Assembly (NCBI GenBank): GCA_030263715.1
Contig: SZPM01000007.1
Location: 45,554 to 109,553, forward strand
Source: ATM1 sp003577165
GTDB taxonomy: Bacteria; Armatimonadota; Fimbriimonadia; Fimbriimonadales; ATM1
DNA length: 64,000 nt
Direction of reading: 5' to 3'
The number at the start of each line of letters is the position of its first letter. Positions within the stretch are counted from its first letter, which is position 1. Of this stretch, positions 33,255 to 42,159 are shown one piece after another. Both the position numbers and the translations under genes were made by a program. The notes below the pieces were generated by a model. It worked only from the letters and a program-made list of their open reading frames with translations. It had not been told where the DNA came from and searched no databases.

Positions 33255-34544
33255 CTATTTGTTTTCCCCGGCGCCGAGCGAATCGAGAAACGCCTTGAGT
33301 TTCTGCTCGTAACCGTGCGGCACAGGCACGTAGTAAGGCAGCGAGAGTCCCGCTCCGGGGGGGAGATAATCCTGCTCGACCCAACCGCCGAAATCATGAG
33401 GGTACTTGTATGTGCCCTGTGGCTTCTGCTCCGAAATCCCGCGGTCTTCCCACCGCTTTGTGTTGGGATCTCTCAAGTGATCCGGAACTCTGGGAGCGGG
33501 AACCCTGTCGAGATCGGAAAGCGCGCTTTCGATCGCGAGATACGACGAGTTGGATTTTGGTGAAGCAGCGAGGAACACGGTCGCTTGAGCAAGGATGATT
33601 CTCGATTCCGGCATTCCAATGCGCTCGACTGCGTGAAAAGCCGCCATCGCCACGACGAGGCCCATCGGGTTAGCGTTGCCGATGTCTTCGCTCGCCAGTA
33701 TCACGATCCGCCTGGCGATGAATCTCGGTTCCTCGCCGCTGCGAATCATGCGCGCGAGATAGTGGAGCGCCGCGTCGACGTCGCTTCCCCGAACGCTCTT
33801 GATGAAGGCGGAGATGACGTCGTAATGCTGATCCCCTTTCGCATCGTATCGCGTCAGAGGCCGATTCATGGCCTGGGCGACTAGTTCCGCGCCGATCGCA
33901 TTATGCGGCAGCGCGAGCTGTGCTGCATACTCAATTCCGTTCATCGCAACGCGAGCGTCGCCGTTCGCCCATCGAACGACGAGGTCCTCGGCCTCTTGCG
34001 AGAGTGAAATCTCTTCCGCTTCCGCTGCCCTTCGCACAAGCGTTCGGATGTCTTCGTCATCCAGCGATCTCAGCACGAGCACTCGGCATCTGCTGAGAAG
34101 GGGGTTGGCCAGACTGAAGGTGGGATTTTCGGTCGTTGCGCCGATGAGCGTGAGCGTTCCGTCCTCGACGAATTCGAGGAGCGCATCCTGCTGAGTGCGG
34201 CTGAAGTGATGAATCTCATCGAGGAACAGGAGCGTCGGAATGGATCGCACTCTCGCGGCCTGAGCGATTTCACGGATGTCCTTCACTCCGCACGTGACGG
34301 CGCTTCGCGCCTCGAGGTGAGCTCCTGCGTATTTCGCGATGATCTGAGCGAGGGAGGTCTTTCCGCACCCGGCAGGCCCCCAGAGGATGACGGAGCCGGC
34401 CGCGCCGCGCTCGATCGTGGAGCGCATCGGCGACTCCGGCGACGTGAGGTGGCGTTGGCCGACGAAGTCGTCTAAGGTCTGCGGCCGGAGGCGGGCGGCA
34501 AGCGGGGCTCGACGCTCATCGCGCTGCTCTTCGAACAGGCTCAA
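33255..34544 (-). CDS. rarA: Replication-associated recombination protein A (AAA+ ATPase)
   Basis: RarA/MgsA (Mgs1/WRNIP1 family) acts at stalled replication forks. The 429-residue product has RPQTLDDFVGQRHL at the N-terminus, Walker A GPAGCGKTSLA, Walker B TLLFLDEIHHFS, sensor 1 GATTENPTFSLANPLLSRC, and the C-terminal SFIKSVRGSDVDAALHYLARM and YLP tetramerisation region. The start is a TTG with no ribosome binding site; TATCCT ends 7 nt upstream, suggesting a leaderless mRNA. It lies 4 kb from the imuB-dnaE2 cassette and diverges from the TolB-like gene. Confidence 0.93.
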   Translation of the reverse strand: MSLFEEQRDERRAPLAARLRPQTLDDFVGQRHLTSPESPMRSTIERGAAGSVILWGPAGCGKTSLAQIIAKYAGAHLEARSAVTCGVKDIREIAQAARVRSIPTLLFLDEIHHFSRTQQDALLEFVEDGTLTLIGATTENPTFSLANPLLSRCRVLVLRSLDDEDIRTLVRRAAEAEEISLSQEAEDLVVRWANGDARVAMNGIEYAAQLALPHNAIGAELVAQAMNRPLTRYDAKGDQHYDVISAFIKSVRGSDVDAALHYLARMIRSGEEPRFIARRIVILASEDIGNANPMGLVVAMAAFHAVERIGMPESRIILAQATVFLAASPKSNSSYLAIESALSDLDRVPAPRVPDHLRDPNTKRWEDRGISEQKPQGTYKYPHDFGGWVEQDYLPPGAGLSLPYYVPVPHGYEQKLKAFLDSLGAGENK

Positions 34545-34620
34545 CGTCTGGAGGATACCAGCGCAGATTCCGACGGGCCTTCTGTGACGGGTAACTTATC
34601 GAAACCGGAGGACCGCCTTA

Positions 34621-35910
34621 GTGCGCCGACTTTACATAAGATTCGCTCTCCTGTTCGTCATCCTCGCAGTCGTCCTTGTTCCGTTCTTCATCTGGCTTCA
34701 GAACAGGCCCCGCGACCGCGTGTTGGTGGACATCCCGCCCGTCAATACCACGGGCTACATCGCGGCGCTCGAAGAAAGCGGCCCGGTCGAGAGGCTGGTT
34801 TCGATCACTCCGGAAGGGCAGATTCGCCGCACGCCGGACCCGACGGCAGCTGGCGAGGTCGAAGTGGAGGATGGGGATTTCACCTGGCAGCCGGACGGCC
34901 GCAGAATCGTGTTCGTCAGCAATCGGTCGGAGGACGGCTCGTATCAACTCTTCGAGTGGGCGCCTGATCGGGAGGGAGAGCCGTACATGTTGACGCCGCT
35001 CGGCTCGTCGAGACGGAGCCCGTGGTTCTCCGGCGACGGCGCATACTGCCTGTTCGTTTCGAGCGGAGTCGTCTACGAACTGAGGTATCCCAAGTTGACG
35101 ATTGGGCGCGTGATGCCACCGAGCGCGAAGGTTGAAACGACACAGAGCGAAGAGGAGATCCATCACGAAGGCGACGGCCACGATCACAGTCACGAACTGA
35201 CGGATCAAATCGCCGATGCATGGGACTCGATGAGGGAGCAGCTTCGCTCCGACGGGTTCGAGAAGGGATTCGTCGATCCCACCGACTTCGCTTTCGTCGG
35301 AGTTGCCGGCACCGATCGAGGAAAGGCCCTCATCTTCCAGTCACGCCAAGCCAAGACCATCGAGGAGGCGGTGCCGATCCCATCGCTCGCCGCTGACCGG
35401 ATCGACGTTGATATGCATCCGACCATGCCGCTGCTCGTGGTTTCGGTGGTGAACTTCAGGTATCCGATTCTCGATCTCGTTCCTCCGGAACAGATCGACG
35501 AAAACGGAAAGGTCAAAACTCCCTATTCAAACGCGCTCTGGTTTTACAAGTTGGACGGAATGGCGCCACCTGTGCCGATCTTCCTCGATCAGGGATCGAG
35601 TCAAGCGATGGTCTCGCCTGCCATCTCGCCCGACGGCTCGAAAGTGGCCGTCGTGCAATTGGAGAAAGAGAACAACCAGTGGGCGAGCAAGTCGCTCCTC
35701 GTTGCCGAACTGACCGAGTGGGGAATTCAAAACGCGAAGACCGTAACGCTCGGCGATGTGTCGGACCCCTCTTGGTCGCCGGACGGCACTTCGCTCGTCT
35801 TCATCCGGGACGGCGACGTGTGCACCGTGCGCGCAGACGGCACGGGAGAGAAGAAGCTGACCAACGGCAAGGGGCGATATCGCTCGCCCAAATTCAGTCC
35901 GATGAAGTAG
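34621..35910 (+). CDS. Membrane-anchored TolB-like beta-propeller protein
   Basis: A 429-residue protein from a GTG start with GAGGACC upstream. One N-terminal membrane helix (FALLFVILAVVLVPFFIWL) anchors a periplasmic domain with WD40/PD40-like blades: FTWQPDGRRIVFVSN, PAISPDGSKVAVV, PSWSPDGTSLVFIRDGD and the ending RYRSPKFSP. A histidine-rich loop (EGDGHDHSHE, residues ~183-192) could bind metal. It may be a protein-interaction scaffold; no Tol-Pal genes are nearby. It diverges from rarA with a 76-nt gap. Confidence 0.75.
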   Translation: MRRLYIRFALLFVILAVVLVPFFIWLQNRPRDRVLVDIPPVNTTGYIAALEESGPVERLVSITPEGQIRRTPDPTAAGEVEVEDGDFTWQPDGRRIVFVSNRSEDGSYQLFEWAPDREGEPYMLTPLGSSRRSPWFSGDGAYCLFVSSGVVYELRYPKLTIGRVMPPSAKVETTQSEEEIHHEGDGHDHSHELTDQIADAWDSMREQLRSDGFEKGFVDPTDFAFVGVAGTDRGKALIFQSRQAKTIEEAVPIPSLAADRIDVDMHPTMPLLVVSVVNFRYPILDLVPPEQIDENGKVKTPYSNALWFYKLDGMAPPVPIFLDQGSSQAMVSPAISPDGSKVAVVQLEKENNQWASKSLLVAELTEWGIQNAKTVTLGDVSDPSWSPDGTSLVFIRDGDVCTVRADGTGEKKLTNGKGRYRSPKFSPMK

Positions 35911-36366
35911 TCAGTCCGTCAGGTTTGCGACTGCATCCGCATAGGTTTCAATTACCTCGTGCACGATGCTTCGCACGGGCGGGTGCAGATTCGGCGGCTC
36001 CTCGGAGGGAACAGCGATCGAAGCGACCGCCGTCTTGCCGTCCACCTTTTTGTCGGCGATGGAAAGAACCCACTGCAGCGCGGATTCCGGGGCGAGCGTG
36101 CTCATGTATCCGTTCATGTATAGGAACGTGAGGGCGGCGACGAACGCGGTCGCGCGGTTTCCTTCGGTGAACGGCCTCATCTTGAGAAAGCCCTGCAGGA
36201 AGCGTCCGGCCTGCTCGATTACGTCGGTGCTTTGTCCGTACCCATACTGAAAGTAGGTCGCCTCTTCGAGTTGCGCATACTTGAAGTCGTTCTGCTGCTT
36301 CGTAACCTCTTGATTGATCCAGAGTACGTCCTGAACTGTCAGGTAGTGCAAGGTGACCACGCTCAT
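35911..36366 (-). CDS. Fic/Doc-fold protein with a degenerate active site
   Basis: A 151-residue protein of the Doc-like Fic fold. It opens with YLTVQDVLWINQEV, as Doc toxins do, and has the motif region RPFTEGNRATAF where Fic/Doc enzymes have HPFxDGNKRTA. The catalytic His is Arg64 and the late Arg is Ala72, while Glu68, Gly69 and Asn70 remain. The usual AMP- or phosphotransferase chemistry is therefore unlikely. No small antitoxin ORF is adjacent. It may be a non-catalytic relative or use a changed reaction. Confidence 0.7.
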   Translation of the reverse strand: MSVVTLHYLTVQDVLWINQEVTKQQNDFKYAQLEEATYFQYGYGQSTDVIEQAGRFLQGFLKMRPFTEGNRATAFVAALTFLYMNGYMSTLAPESALQWVLSIADKKVDGKTAVASIAVPSEEPPNLHPPVRSIVHEVIETYADAVANLTD

Positions 36367-36403
36367 TTTTGCTGCTCGCTGATTCGCATTGTACTCCGGC
36401 GCG

Positions 36404-37357
36404 CTATCTCGTTCGCGTGATCTTCGTCAGATTGCGCGGCGTATCCGGATCGAGGCTTTTTTCCAGCGCGGCCTCGTATGCGAGCCTTTGCGCGAACACG
36501 ACCGAGGGGAAGGGCTGAAGCGTATCGGCGAGATTGGAGCGGGGAGCGCTGATGATGGAAGCCCGCGACGCCTTGAGGCGAGGGATCGCCTTGTCTCGGG
36601 CCGAGACTCCGAAACAGAGAGCCGCAGCATCCGGGCCCGCCAGGGCGACCGGCCCGTGCGCGAAGTCGGCGGTGCTGTACGCCTTGCAGGGAAGGAGAGC
36701 GCACTCCATGAGTTTGAGGGCGGCCTCGTGGGCGGTCGAAAACTGGTATCCGCGTCCGAGCGAGAAGAGGAGGCGCGCTCGCGTCAGAGTTTCGACCGCA
36801 TCTCGAATCCCAGGCGAGTCTGCCGCGCGTGCGACGGCGGGAGCGACTTCGGGCTCCGGAAGGCTCGCCCCCATCGCGCGCGCGATTTGATAGAAGGCGA
36901 GGAGCGTGAGGGTGTAGGTCTTCGTCGCCGCCACGGCCCTCTCTTCGCCCGCGCCGAGGAAGATGTGACTGCGGGCCGCCTCCGTCACGGGTCCGCGCTC
37001 GACGTTGGTGATGGAGAGCGTTCTGTGTCCGTTCTTGCGCGCGTTCTCAAGCACTTCCGACACATCCGGGGCGGCTGCCGACTGTGAGACGCCGATGACA
37101 AGGCTCTTGGGATATTCGACCTTCGCCCCATACCGCGTGAGGACGCTGGGCGCTGCGAGGAGCGAAGGGATGCGAAGGTGAATTTCGAACAGGTATCGCG
37201 CGTAGAGGCACGCGTTGTCGCTGCTTCCTCTCGCGACGAGAAGGATGAGCGATGGGCGCGCCTTTTTGACGGCTCGCTGTGCTTGCGTCAAGAGGGGCTG
37301 CGCGTTCGAACTCAGCAGTGAAGGCTGCTCTTGGATCTCGCGCAGCATTTGGTGCAT
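36404..37357 (-). CDS. SIS-domain sugar-phosphate isomerase/deaminase-like protein (GlmS C-terminal-like)
   Basis: A 317-residue protein with two SIS domains. It opens MHQMLREIQEQPSLL, as AgaS/GlmS-like proteins do, has LLVARGSSDNACLYARY and VIGVSQSAAAPDV in the first SIS domain, ATKTYTLTLLAFY in the linker, and ends DTPRNLTKITRTR, matching the GlmS C-terminal loop. It lacks the glutaminase domain, so it may isomerise or deaminate an aminosugar phosphate. GATAAT ends 5 nt before the ATG, overlapping the dnaE2 stop codon, so it may have its own leaderless transcript. Confidence 0.85.
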   Translation of the reverse strand: MHQMLREIQEQPSLLSSNAQPLLTQAQRAVKKARPSLILLVARGSSDNACLYARYLFEIHLRIPSLLAAPSVLTRYGAKVEYPKSLVIGVSQSAAAPDVSEVLENARKNGHRTLSITNVERGPVTEAARSHIFLGAGEERAVAATKTYTLTLLAFYQIARAMGASLPEPEVAPAVARAADSPGIRDAVETLTRARLLFSLGRGYQFSTAHEAALKLMECALLPCKAYSTADFAHGPVALAGPDAAALCFGVSARDKAIPRLKASRASIISAPRSNLADTLQPFPSVVFAQRLAYEAALEKSLDPDTPRNLTKITRTR

Positions 37358-37363
37358 GCGACA

Positions 37364-40300
37364 TTATCGCCCACGGCGCATGATGAAGTCTTCGGCGTGA
37401 ACTGCCTTCTGCTCGACGGCAAAGCCGTTTGAGTCCGAACGGAGCGCATAGGGAAAGACGTGCTCCGCCAGAAAGGCGGTATGGCCGTCTCGGTCTTGGG
37501 CGATGCCTCGCAAGGTGACGAAGGGCGAGCAGATGATCGTATGGCCATACTTCTGATAGGTTTCATCGAAGCAGGTCACGTTCAACAGCCCGGTTTCGTC
37601 TTCGAGATCGAAGAAAACGACTCTGCGTCCCGACGCGGTCGGCGGAAACCGCAGGCGCATGGCAAGCCCGACTACGATCGCGTTTTCGCCGGGTTTAAGT
37701 TTGCCGGCCCCAGCGCAGGAGATTCCGCCTTTCGACTCGATGCGGCCACGCTCGAAAGCAAGCAGATGCCTCTCCGAATTCATGCCGAGCATGGCGCGTT
37801 CGAGGACGCATTTTTCGTAATCCGTGAAATCAGGAACGGAATCGGGAATCTCATAATCATCCATCGCGTCGAAAAGGGCGGACTGTCGATCGGTGTTCCT
37901 GAGAAGTCGTCCTGCGTCCGACAGAGACCAGAGCAGAGCCCTGCGATTCGCATGCAGCGCGTCGAATGCGCCGGACAACATCAGATGCTCCAACTCGTGG
38001 ATCGCTGGGCGCACACGGCGGCAAAAATCCCAAAGGCTCGAATAGCGCCCGCTTCGCCGGGCTTCGACGATTCGGTTGCGCGTCGCCTCGGAAAGGCCGA
38101 AATGCGCGACAAGCCCCGTTCGAATGACGCCGGAATTTCCCACGAACTGCACGTCGCTTTCATTGATGTCCACCGGAAGTATTCGAACCCCGCGCACCCG
38201 CGCTTCGTTGGCGATCGTGCCTGGACCGTAATAGCCAGCAGGCTGGTTCGAGAGAAGGGCGGCGAAATACTCGGCGGGGAAGTTCTGCTGACAGTAGACG
38301 CAGCGGATGGAGATTTCGGCGAACGACAGAGCATGCCCCTGCGCGACCCCGTACCCTCGGAATCCGGAAACCAAATCGAACACATGCTCCGCCACCTGAA
38401 GCGTGTAGCCGTTCTTAAGGCATCGCGAAACGAGTTCTTCCCGGATTCTTTGCGCCCAGTCTTCGGCGCGAAACTTGTGGATGTGCTCCCGAATCTCCTC
38501 GGCTTCGCCGGCCGTGTATCCGCAGAAAGACTGCAGAAGTTGGTCCACCTGCTCTTGGAAGACGATGATCCCATACGACTTTCCGAGAATCTCCTCGAGC
38601 ATCGGGTGGGGATAAACGTACTGTTCGATTCCACGCCGCCTGCGGATGAGCGCGTTGATCTTCACCGCGCCACCGACTCCGGGACGAATTCCCGCTTGCA
38701 CCAGGCTGGCGTCGTGTAGGTCTTGCGTGCAGAGCCGGACGTGAGCCTGACGCATCGCAGGCGACGCGCTTTGGGGAACGCCGATCAACTCCCCGGATCG
38801 GAAAGTCTCGAACACGCCTTCGTCGTCGAGCGGAATGTCGCGCACGTCGAAGAGGGGGTTTTGGCTGATTCGAATCGCCTCCTGCGTTCCGGCAAGCACG
38901 TCTTGCCCGCGCAGGCAGAGGATGTCGAATTTGTCGAAGTATCTCTTCGACGTGTATTTGTCCCACTGGATGATAGGCACGTTCGGCGTCGGGGATTCGA
39001 TGAGCGGAACCGTCTCTGCGAGGGGACGAGAAGAAAGCACCAGCCCGGAGGCGTGCGCCGCCGCTTGACGCGGCAAGCCCTGAATGCGGTCAGCGATTTC
39101 GAAGAGCAGACGGAAGCGCTCTGCGGGGATGTTGGCGTCCCGAAGTTCCGGCCTCGCTAGCAGAGAACGCTCAAGACTTCCTCCATGAATCGAGCCGTGC
39201 AGGCGCTTGGCTAAATAGCCGAGAGTCGCGTCGGGAATCATGAGCGCCTTGCCGATCATCCGAACGATGCCTCGGCCCTGATAGGTGGAGATGGCGGAGA
39301 TGCCCGCGACACGGTCCGCTCCGTAGCGCTTAACGAAAAACGCCCGGATGTCGTCTCTCATGTGCGCCTCGAAGTCTATGTCTATGTCCGGCCTTTTGCT
39401 TCCGTCAGGCGGAATGAACCGATCGAAGTGCAGGTCGTGTCGAATCGCGTCGATGCGTGAAAGCCCCAGGCAGAAGGCGACCGCGCTGTCAACGACCGAC
39501 CCTCGCGCGCTGTAATGAATGCCCCGCCTTCGGGCCCAGCGGCAGGCTTCCCAGATGGCGAGGAAGTGGCTTGCGTAGCCGAGATCGCAGATACGATTGA
39601 GTTCGAGGTTCAGACGCCGCGTGACACTCGGCTTCATCTCTTTGTATCGGGCCAGAGCCCCTTTGAACGTCTCGCAGCGAAGCATGGCATCCGCATCCTC
39701 GTGAAAGCGAGGAAAATCAGGCCGATCGGGAAGAGGCCAATCCGGCAGTTCGTTCGCGATGTGGCGTGTGTTCTCGATGGCCTCACAGCAATCTGCGAAC
39801 AACTTTTCGTATTCCGCTCCCGTTCGCATGCGCCGCTCGGCGTTGATGGATCGCAGCGGGATGGGAGGAACTTGAGGCTGGGATGCGTCTCTCTGCGCCT
39901 TTCTGCCCAGGATCTCCTCGACTGCGCACAGAGTTTCTGCGCAGAGGAGCGCATCTTGAACACAGAAATCCTCCTTCGAGGCGTGCAGAGCTGGGTTTGC
40001 GGCGACGGTGTGCACGCGTTTCGCGTGCGCAAGGACGACGAGGCGCGCGTTCGTTTCGGTCTCCCAGGGAACGAATGTGCGCTCGATCTGGACGAAGAGG
40101 CGTCGGCGCGTGAAGATGCCGACAAGCCTATCGAGCACTCGCTCGGCCTCCGCGCCTCGCCTCGCCATCAGAAGGCGGTTTAGGGGGCCGAAGTGCCCCC
40201 CCGTCAGACAAAGCAAGCCCTCCGAGTAAGCCTCGAGCCTCTCCCAAGTGCAGAGCGGATAGAGGCGCGGCTCCTCGCGATGGCAGATCGTGATCAGGCG

Positions 40301-40837
40301 CGAGAGGTTGGCGTAGCCCGTCGAGTCTGCGACGAGAAGGACCAAATCCCCTCCGTCCGCCATCTCGACGGTGGCGCCGAGAATCGGCTTGACGCCCGCC
40401 TCCTTCGCGGCGCGAGCAAACGCGACCGCGCCCGCAAGCGAAAACCTGTCGGTCATCGCAACCGCCTTCATCCCCCCCGCTGCGGTGAGAGCGGCGATCT
40501 GCTCCGGATACAGAGCGCTTCTTCCATAAGAGAAGGCAGACACGGCGTGCAATGGCACGAACTGCGACTCCGGTGCTGAGCCGACTTGCGAAAAGCATTT
40601 CATGGCCTCGACGCGCGCGTCTCGCTCCTCTCGCTTCCGGACTTCGTAATCCACCGTGTAGGCCTCCCGGACGACGGAAGGGTTGCGTCGGTCTGGAGTC
40701 GCAGAAGCGATGAGCGGCGCGCCTTCGCGGACTCGCGTGCGCACGACGGATCGAGAATCCAGGTACTTGAGGATCTCTCGCTCCGGCTCCCCCTCCCACC
40801 ATCGTCCGGCCTCTTTCCAATGAGCGAGAACTTTCAT
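37364..40837 (-). CDS. dnaE2: Error-prone DNA polymerase III alpha-like subunit DnaE2 with extra N-terminal domain
   Basis: A 1157-residue C-family polymerase of the mutagenic DnaE2 (ImuC) type. The PHP domain begins near residue 98 (FVPLHAVSAFSYGRS) and lacks the second His of LHxHS, as is usual in DnaE2. The palm carries PDIDIDFE (about 483-490) with catalytic aspartates, followed by fingers, helix-hairpin-helix and an OB-fold (VVFFDLEDETGLLNVTCF). Residues 1-95 are an addition: WKEAGRWWEGEPEREI resembles a small domain often encoded beside imuB/dnaE2 (DUF6504, from memory), fused here. The ATG is 3 nt after imuB, so the two are coupled. Role: translesion synthesis under DNA damage. Confidence 0.93.
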   Translation of the reverse strand: MKVLAHWKEAGRWWEGEPEREILKYLDSRSVVRTRVREGAPLIASATPDRRNPSVVREAYTVDYEVRKREERDARVEAMKCFSQVGSAPESQFVPLHAVSAFSYGRSALYPEQIAALTAAGGMKAVAMTDRFSLAGAVAFARAAKEAGVKPILGATVEMADGGDLVLLVADSTGYANLSRLITICHREEPRLYPLCTWERLEAYSEGLLCLTGGHFGPLNRLLMARRGAEAERVLDRLVGIFTRRRLFVQIERTFVPWETETNARLVVLAHAKRVHTVAANPALHASKEDFCVQDALLCAETLCAVEEILGRKAQRDASQPQVPPIPLRSINAERRMRTGAEYEKLFADCCEAIENTRHIANELPDWPLPDRPDFPRFHEDADAMLRCETFKGALARYKEMKPSVTRRLNLELNRICDLGYASHFLAIWEACRWARRRGIHYSARGSVVDSAVAFCLGLSRIDAIRHDLHFDRFIPPDGSKRPDIDIDFEAHMRDDIRAFFVKRYGADRVAGISAISTYQGRGIVRMIGKALMIPDATLGYLAKRLHGSIHGGSLERSLLARPELRDANIPAERFRLLFEIADRIQGLPRQAAAHASGLVLSSRPLAETVPLIESPTPNVPIIQWDKYTSKRYFDKFDILCLRGQDVLAGTQEAIRISQNPLFDVRDIPLDDEGVFETFRSGELIGVPQSASPAMRQAHVRLCTQDLHDASLVQAGIRPGVGGAVKINALIRRRRGIEQYVYPHPMLEEILGKSYGIIVFQEQVDQLLQSFCGYTAGEAEEIREHIHKFRAEDWAQRIREELVSRCLKNGYTLQVAEHVFDLVSGFRGYGVAQGHALSFAEISIRCVYCQQNFPAEYFAALLSNQPAGYYGPGTIANEARVRGVRILPVDINESDVQFVGNSGVIRTGLVAHFGLSEATRNRIVEARRSGRYSSLWDFCRRVRPAIHELEHLMLSGAFDALHANRRALLWSLSDAGRLLRNTDRQSALFDAMDDYEIPDSVPDFTDYEKCVLERAMLGMNSERHLLAFERGRIESKGGISCAGAGKLKPGENAIVVGLAMRLRFPPTASGRRVVFFDLEDETGLLNVTCFDETYQKYGHTIICSPFVTLRGIAQDRDGHTAFLAEHVFPYALRSDSNGFAVEQKAVHAEDFIMRRGR

Positions 40838-40840
40838 CGT

Positions 40841-42028
40841 TTATCCCCCCCACCCGGTGGAATCTCGCCATGCACGAAGGAGAAGATCGCGCCTTTGCGG
40901 CTCCATCTGCGCGGCGGTTTTGATCGCCTCGCTGCCGAAGACTTTTTTGAGTCGCAAGAGGGCTTGCTCGCAGCCGTTCGCGCTTTCGTCGTCTCGCAGC
41001 GCGCGTTGCGCTTGGCCGGCTGGACGAACGTCTTCGAGCCTCAGATAAAGGGCGGAGATTCCCTGTTCGATGGAGATTCGCCGGAGGGTGAGGCGCAAAC
41101 CTGTGAGGAGCGCGCCGAGGCTTTGCATCGGGCGAGTAAATGCGCGCTTTGCGCCTCTGACGGTTCCGTCTTCGAAGTGCGTTTCAAGTTCGACTTCGTT
41201 CGCCGCGAGATTTTTCTCGCGGAGACTTTCGGAGAGGGTTTGCGCGAGAGAGAGGAGAGCGGGCTCCATTTCCGCGTCGAGGCGCGCGGGCTGTGGGAAG
41301 TGAAATGCGGCGCGCACTTCGTCGGGAGGATAAAGCGGGAGAACGCGCGTGGGATCGCTCCCTTGCGCCCAGAGCCGAATTCGCGCGCCCTCGTCTCCGA
41401 AATGCCGACGCAGCAAGGCGGAGTCGAGCGCCGCCGCCTCGCCGCAGGTTCGGATGCCGAGCCGCTTCAGCCTTTGCAGCGCTTCAGGTTCGGCGAGCCA
41501 AAGGTGTTCGATCGAGACCGGGGAGAGGTAGTTCGAATCCCCCCCCTCAGCGACCACTTCGGCGTGGCCCTGCGACCTTGCGGCCGCAATGCGCGCGACG
41601 AGTTTCGAGGACGCGATGCCGACCCTCGGGCAAACGCCGCAGGCGTGGAAGATGTCGGCGACGATCCGCATCGCATCGTCCCTTGCGTGTGGAAGCCTGC
41701 CGAGATCGAGGAAGGCCGCGTGGTCGTCTACAGGCTCGACGGCTGAGGCGTACTCGGCGCAGGCGTCGAGGAAGCGCCGTGAAGCAGCGGCGTAGTCCTC
41801 TCTTCGATAATCCACGAACACCGGTTCCTGCGCCCGGCCCCTTCCGGCGTAGCGGGCCTCGGCCGCCCTGAGGCCGGGGTGAATCCCATAGCGGCGAGCC
41901 TGAATGGAGGCGTCCAGGACCGCGCGGTCACGCAGCACGGCGACGGGCCGACCGGCCAGTTCCGGCCTTGACCGGGCAAGGCTCGCGGCATAGAAGCCGT
42001 CGAAGGTGACGAAGGCGACGCACGCCAT
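40841..42028 (-). CDS. imuB: ImuB, catalytically dead Y-family polymerase homologue
   Basis: A 395-residue Y-family fold protein. Active-site acids are lost: Thr8 stands where the first Asp of DxD should be (VTFDGFYAAS), and the later Asp-Glu pair is replaced by His103-Ala104 (DDHAAFLDLG). This loss defines ImuB, which recruits DnaE2 to the beta clamp. The thumb and HhH regions (VGIASSKLVARIAA, LKRLGIRTCGEAAALD) are intact. It directly precedes dnaE2. The usual third partner ImuA is absent from the window. Dyad operators lie within 50 nt of the start. Confidence 0.9.
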   Translation of the reverse strand: MACVAFVTFDGFYAASLARSRPELAGRPVAVLRDRAVLDASIQARRYGIHPGLRAAEARYAGRGRAQEPVFVDYRREDYAAASRRFLDACAEYASAVEPVDDHAAFLDLGRLPHARDDAMRIVADIFHACGVCPRVGIASSKLVARIAAARSQGHAEVVAEGGDSNYLSPVSIEHLWLAEPEALQRLKRLGIRTCGEAAALDSALLRRHFGDEGARIRLWAQGSDPTRVLPLYPPDEVRAAFHFPQPARLDAEMEPALLSLAQTLSESLREKNLAANEVELETHFEDGTVRGAKRAFTRPMQSLGALLTGLRLTLRRISIEQGISALYLRLEDVRPAGQAQRALRDDESANGCEQALLRLKKVFGSEAIKTAAQMEPQRRDLLLRAWRDSTGWGG

Positions 42029-42074
42029 AGTAGACCGACGAAAGTCTACAATATTATGTAGATATTAGTCTACT
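42029..42074 (-). promoter_or_regulatory. Candidate SOS operator array of imuB-dnaE2
   Basis: Four alternating half-sites occur in 44 bp directly before the imuB ATG: GTAGAC (42030), GTCTAC (42044), GTAGAT (42058) and GTCTAC (42068). They form a GTAGAC-N8-GTCTAC dyad and a GTAGAT-N4-GTCTAC dyad in an AT-rich context containing TAATAT and TATTGT, possible -10 elements. The mutasome context and promoter overlap suggest LexA-type repression. lexA is not in the window. Confidence 0.6.
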
Positions 42075-42128
42075 ATTTGGAGGGTGGCGGTGGGCGGCGC
42101 CCTGGGCCCTCACGCGCAGGCAAAAAAG

Positions 42129-42159
42129 TTGTCACAAATCGAAAAATCCTTTGTATAAT
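42129..42159 (+). promoter_or_regulatory. Strong promoter of the octanucleotide-repeat operon
   Basis: TTGTCA (42129-42134), a 19-nt A/T-rich spacer and a perfect TATAAT (42154-42159). The expected transcription start is at or next to the ATG at 42167, so translation would be leaderless from that ATG. Confidence 0.75.
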
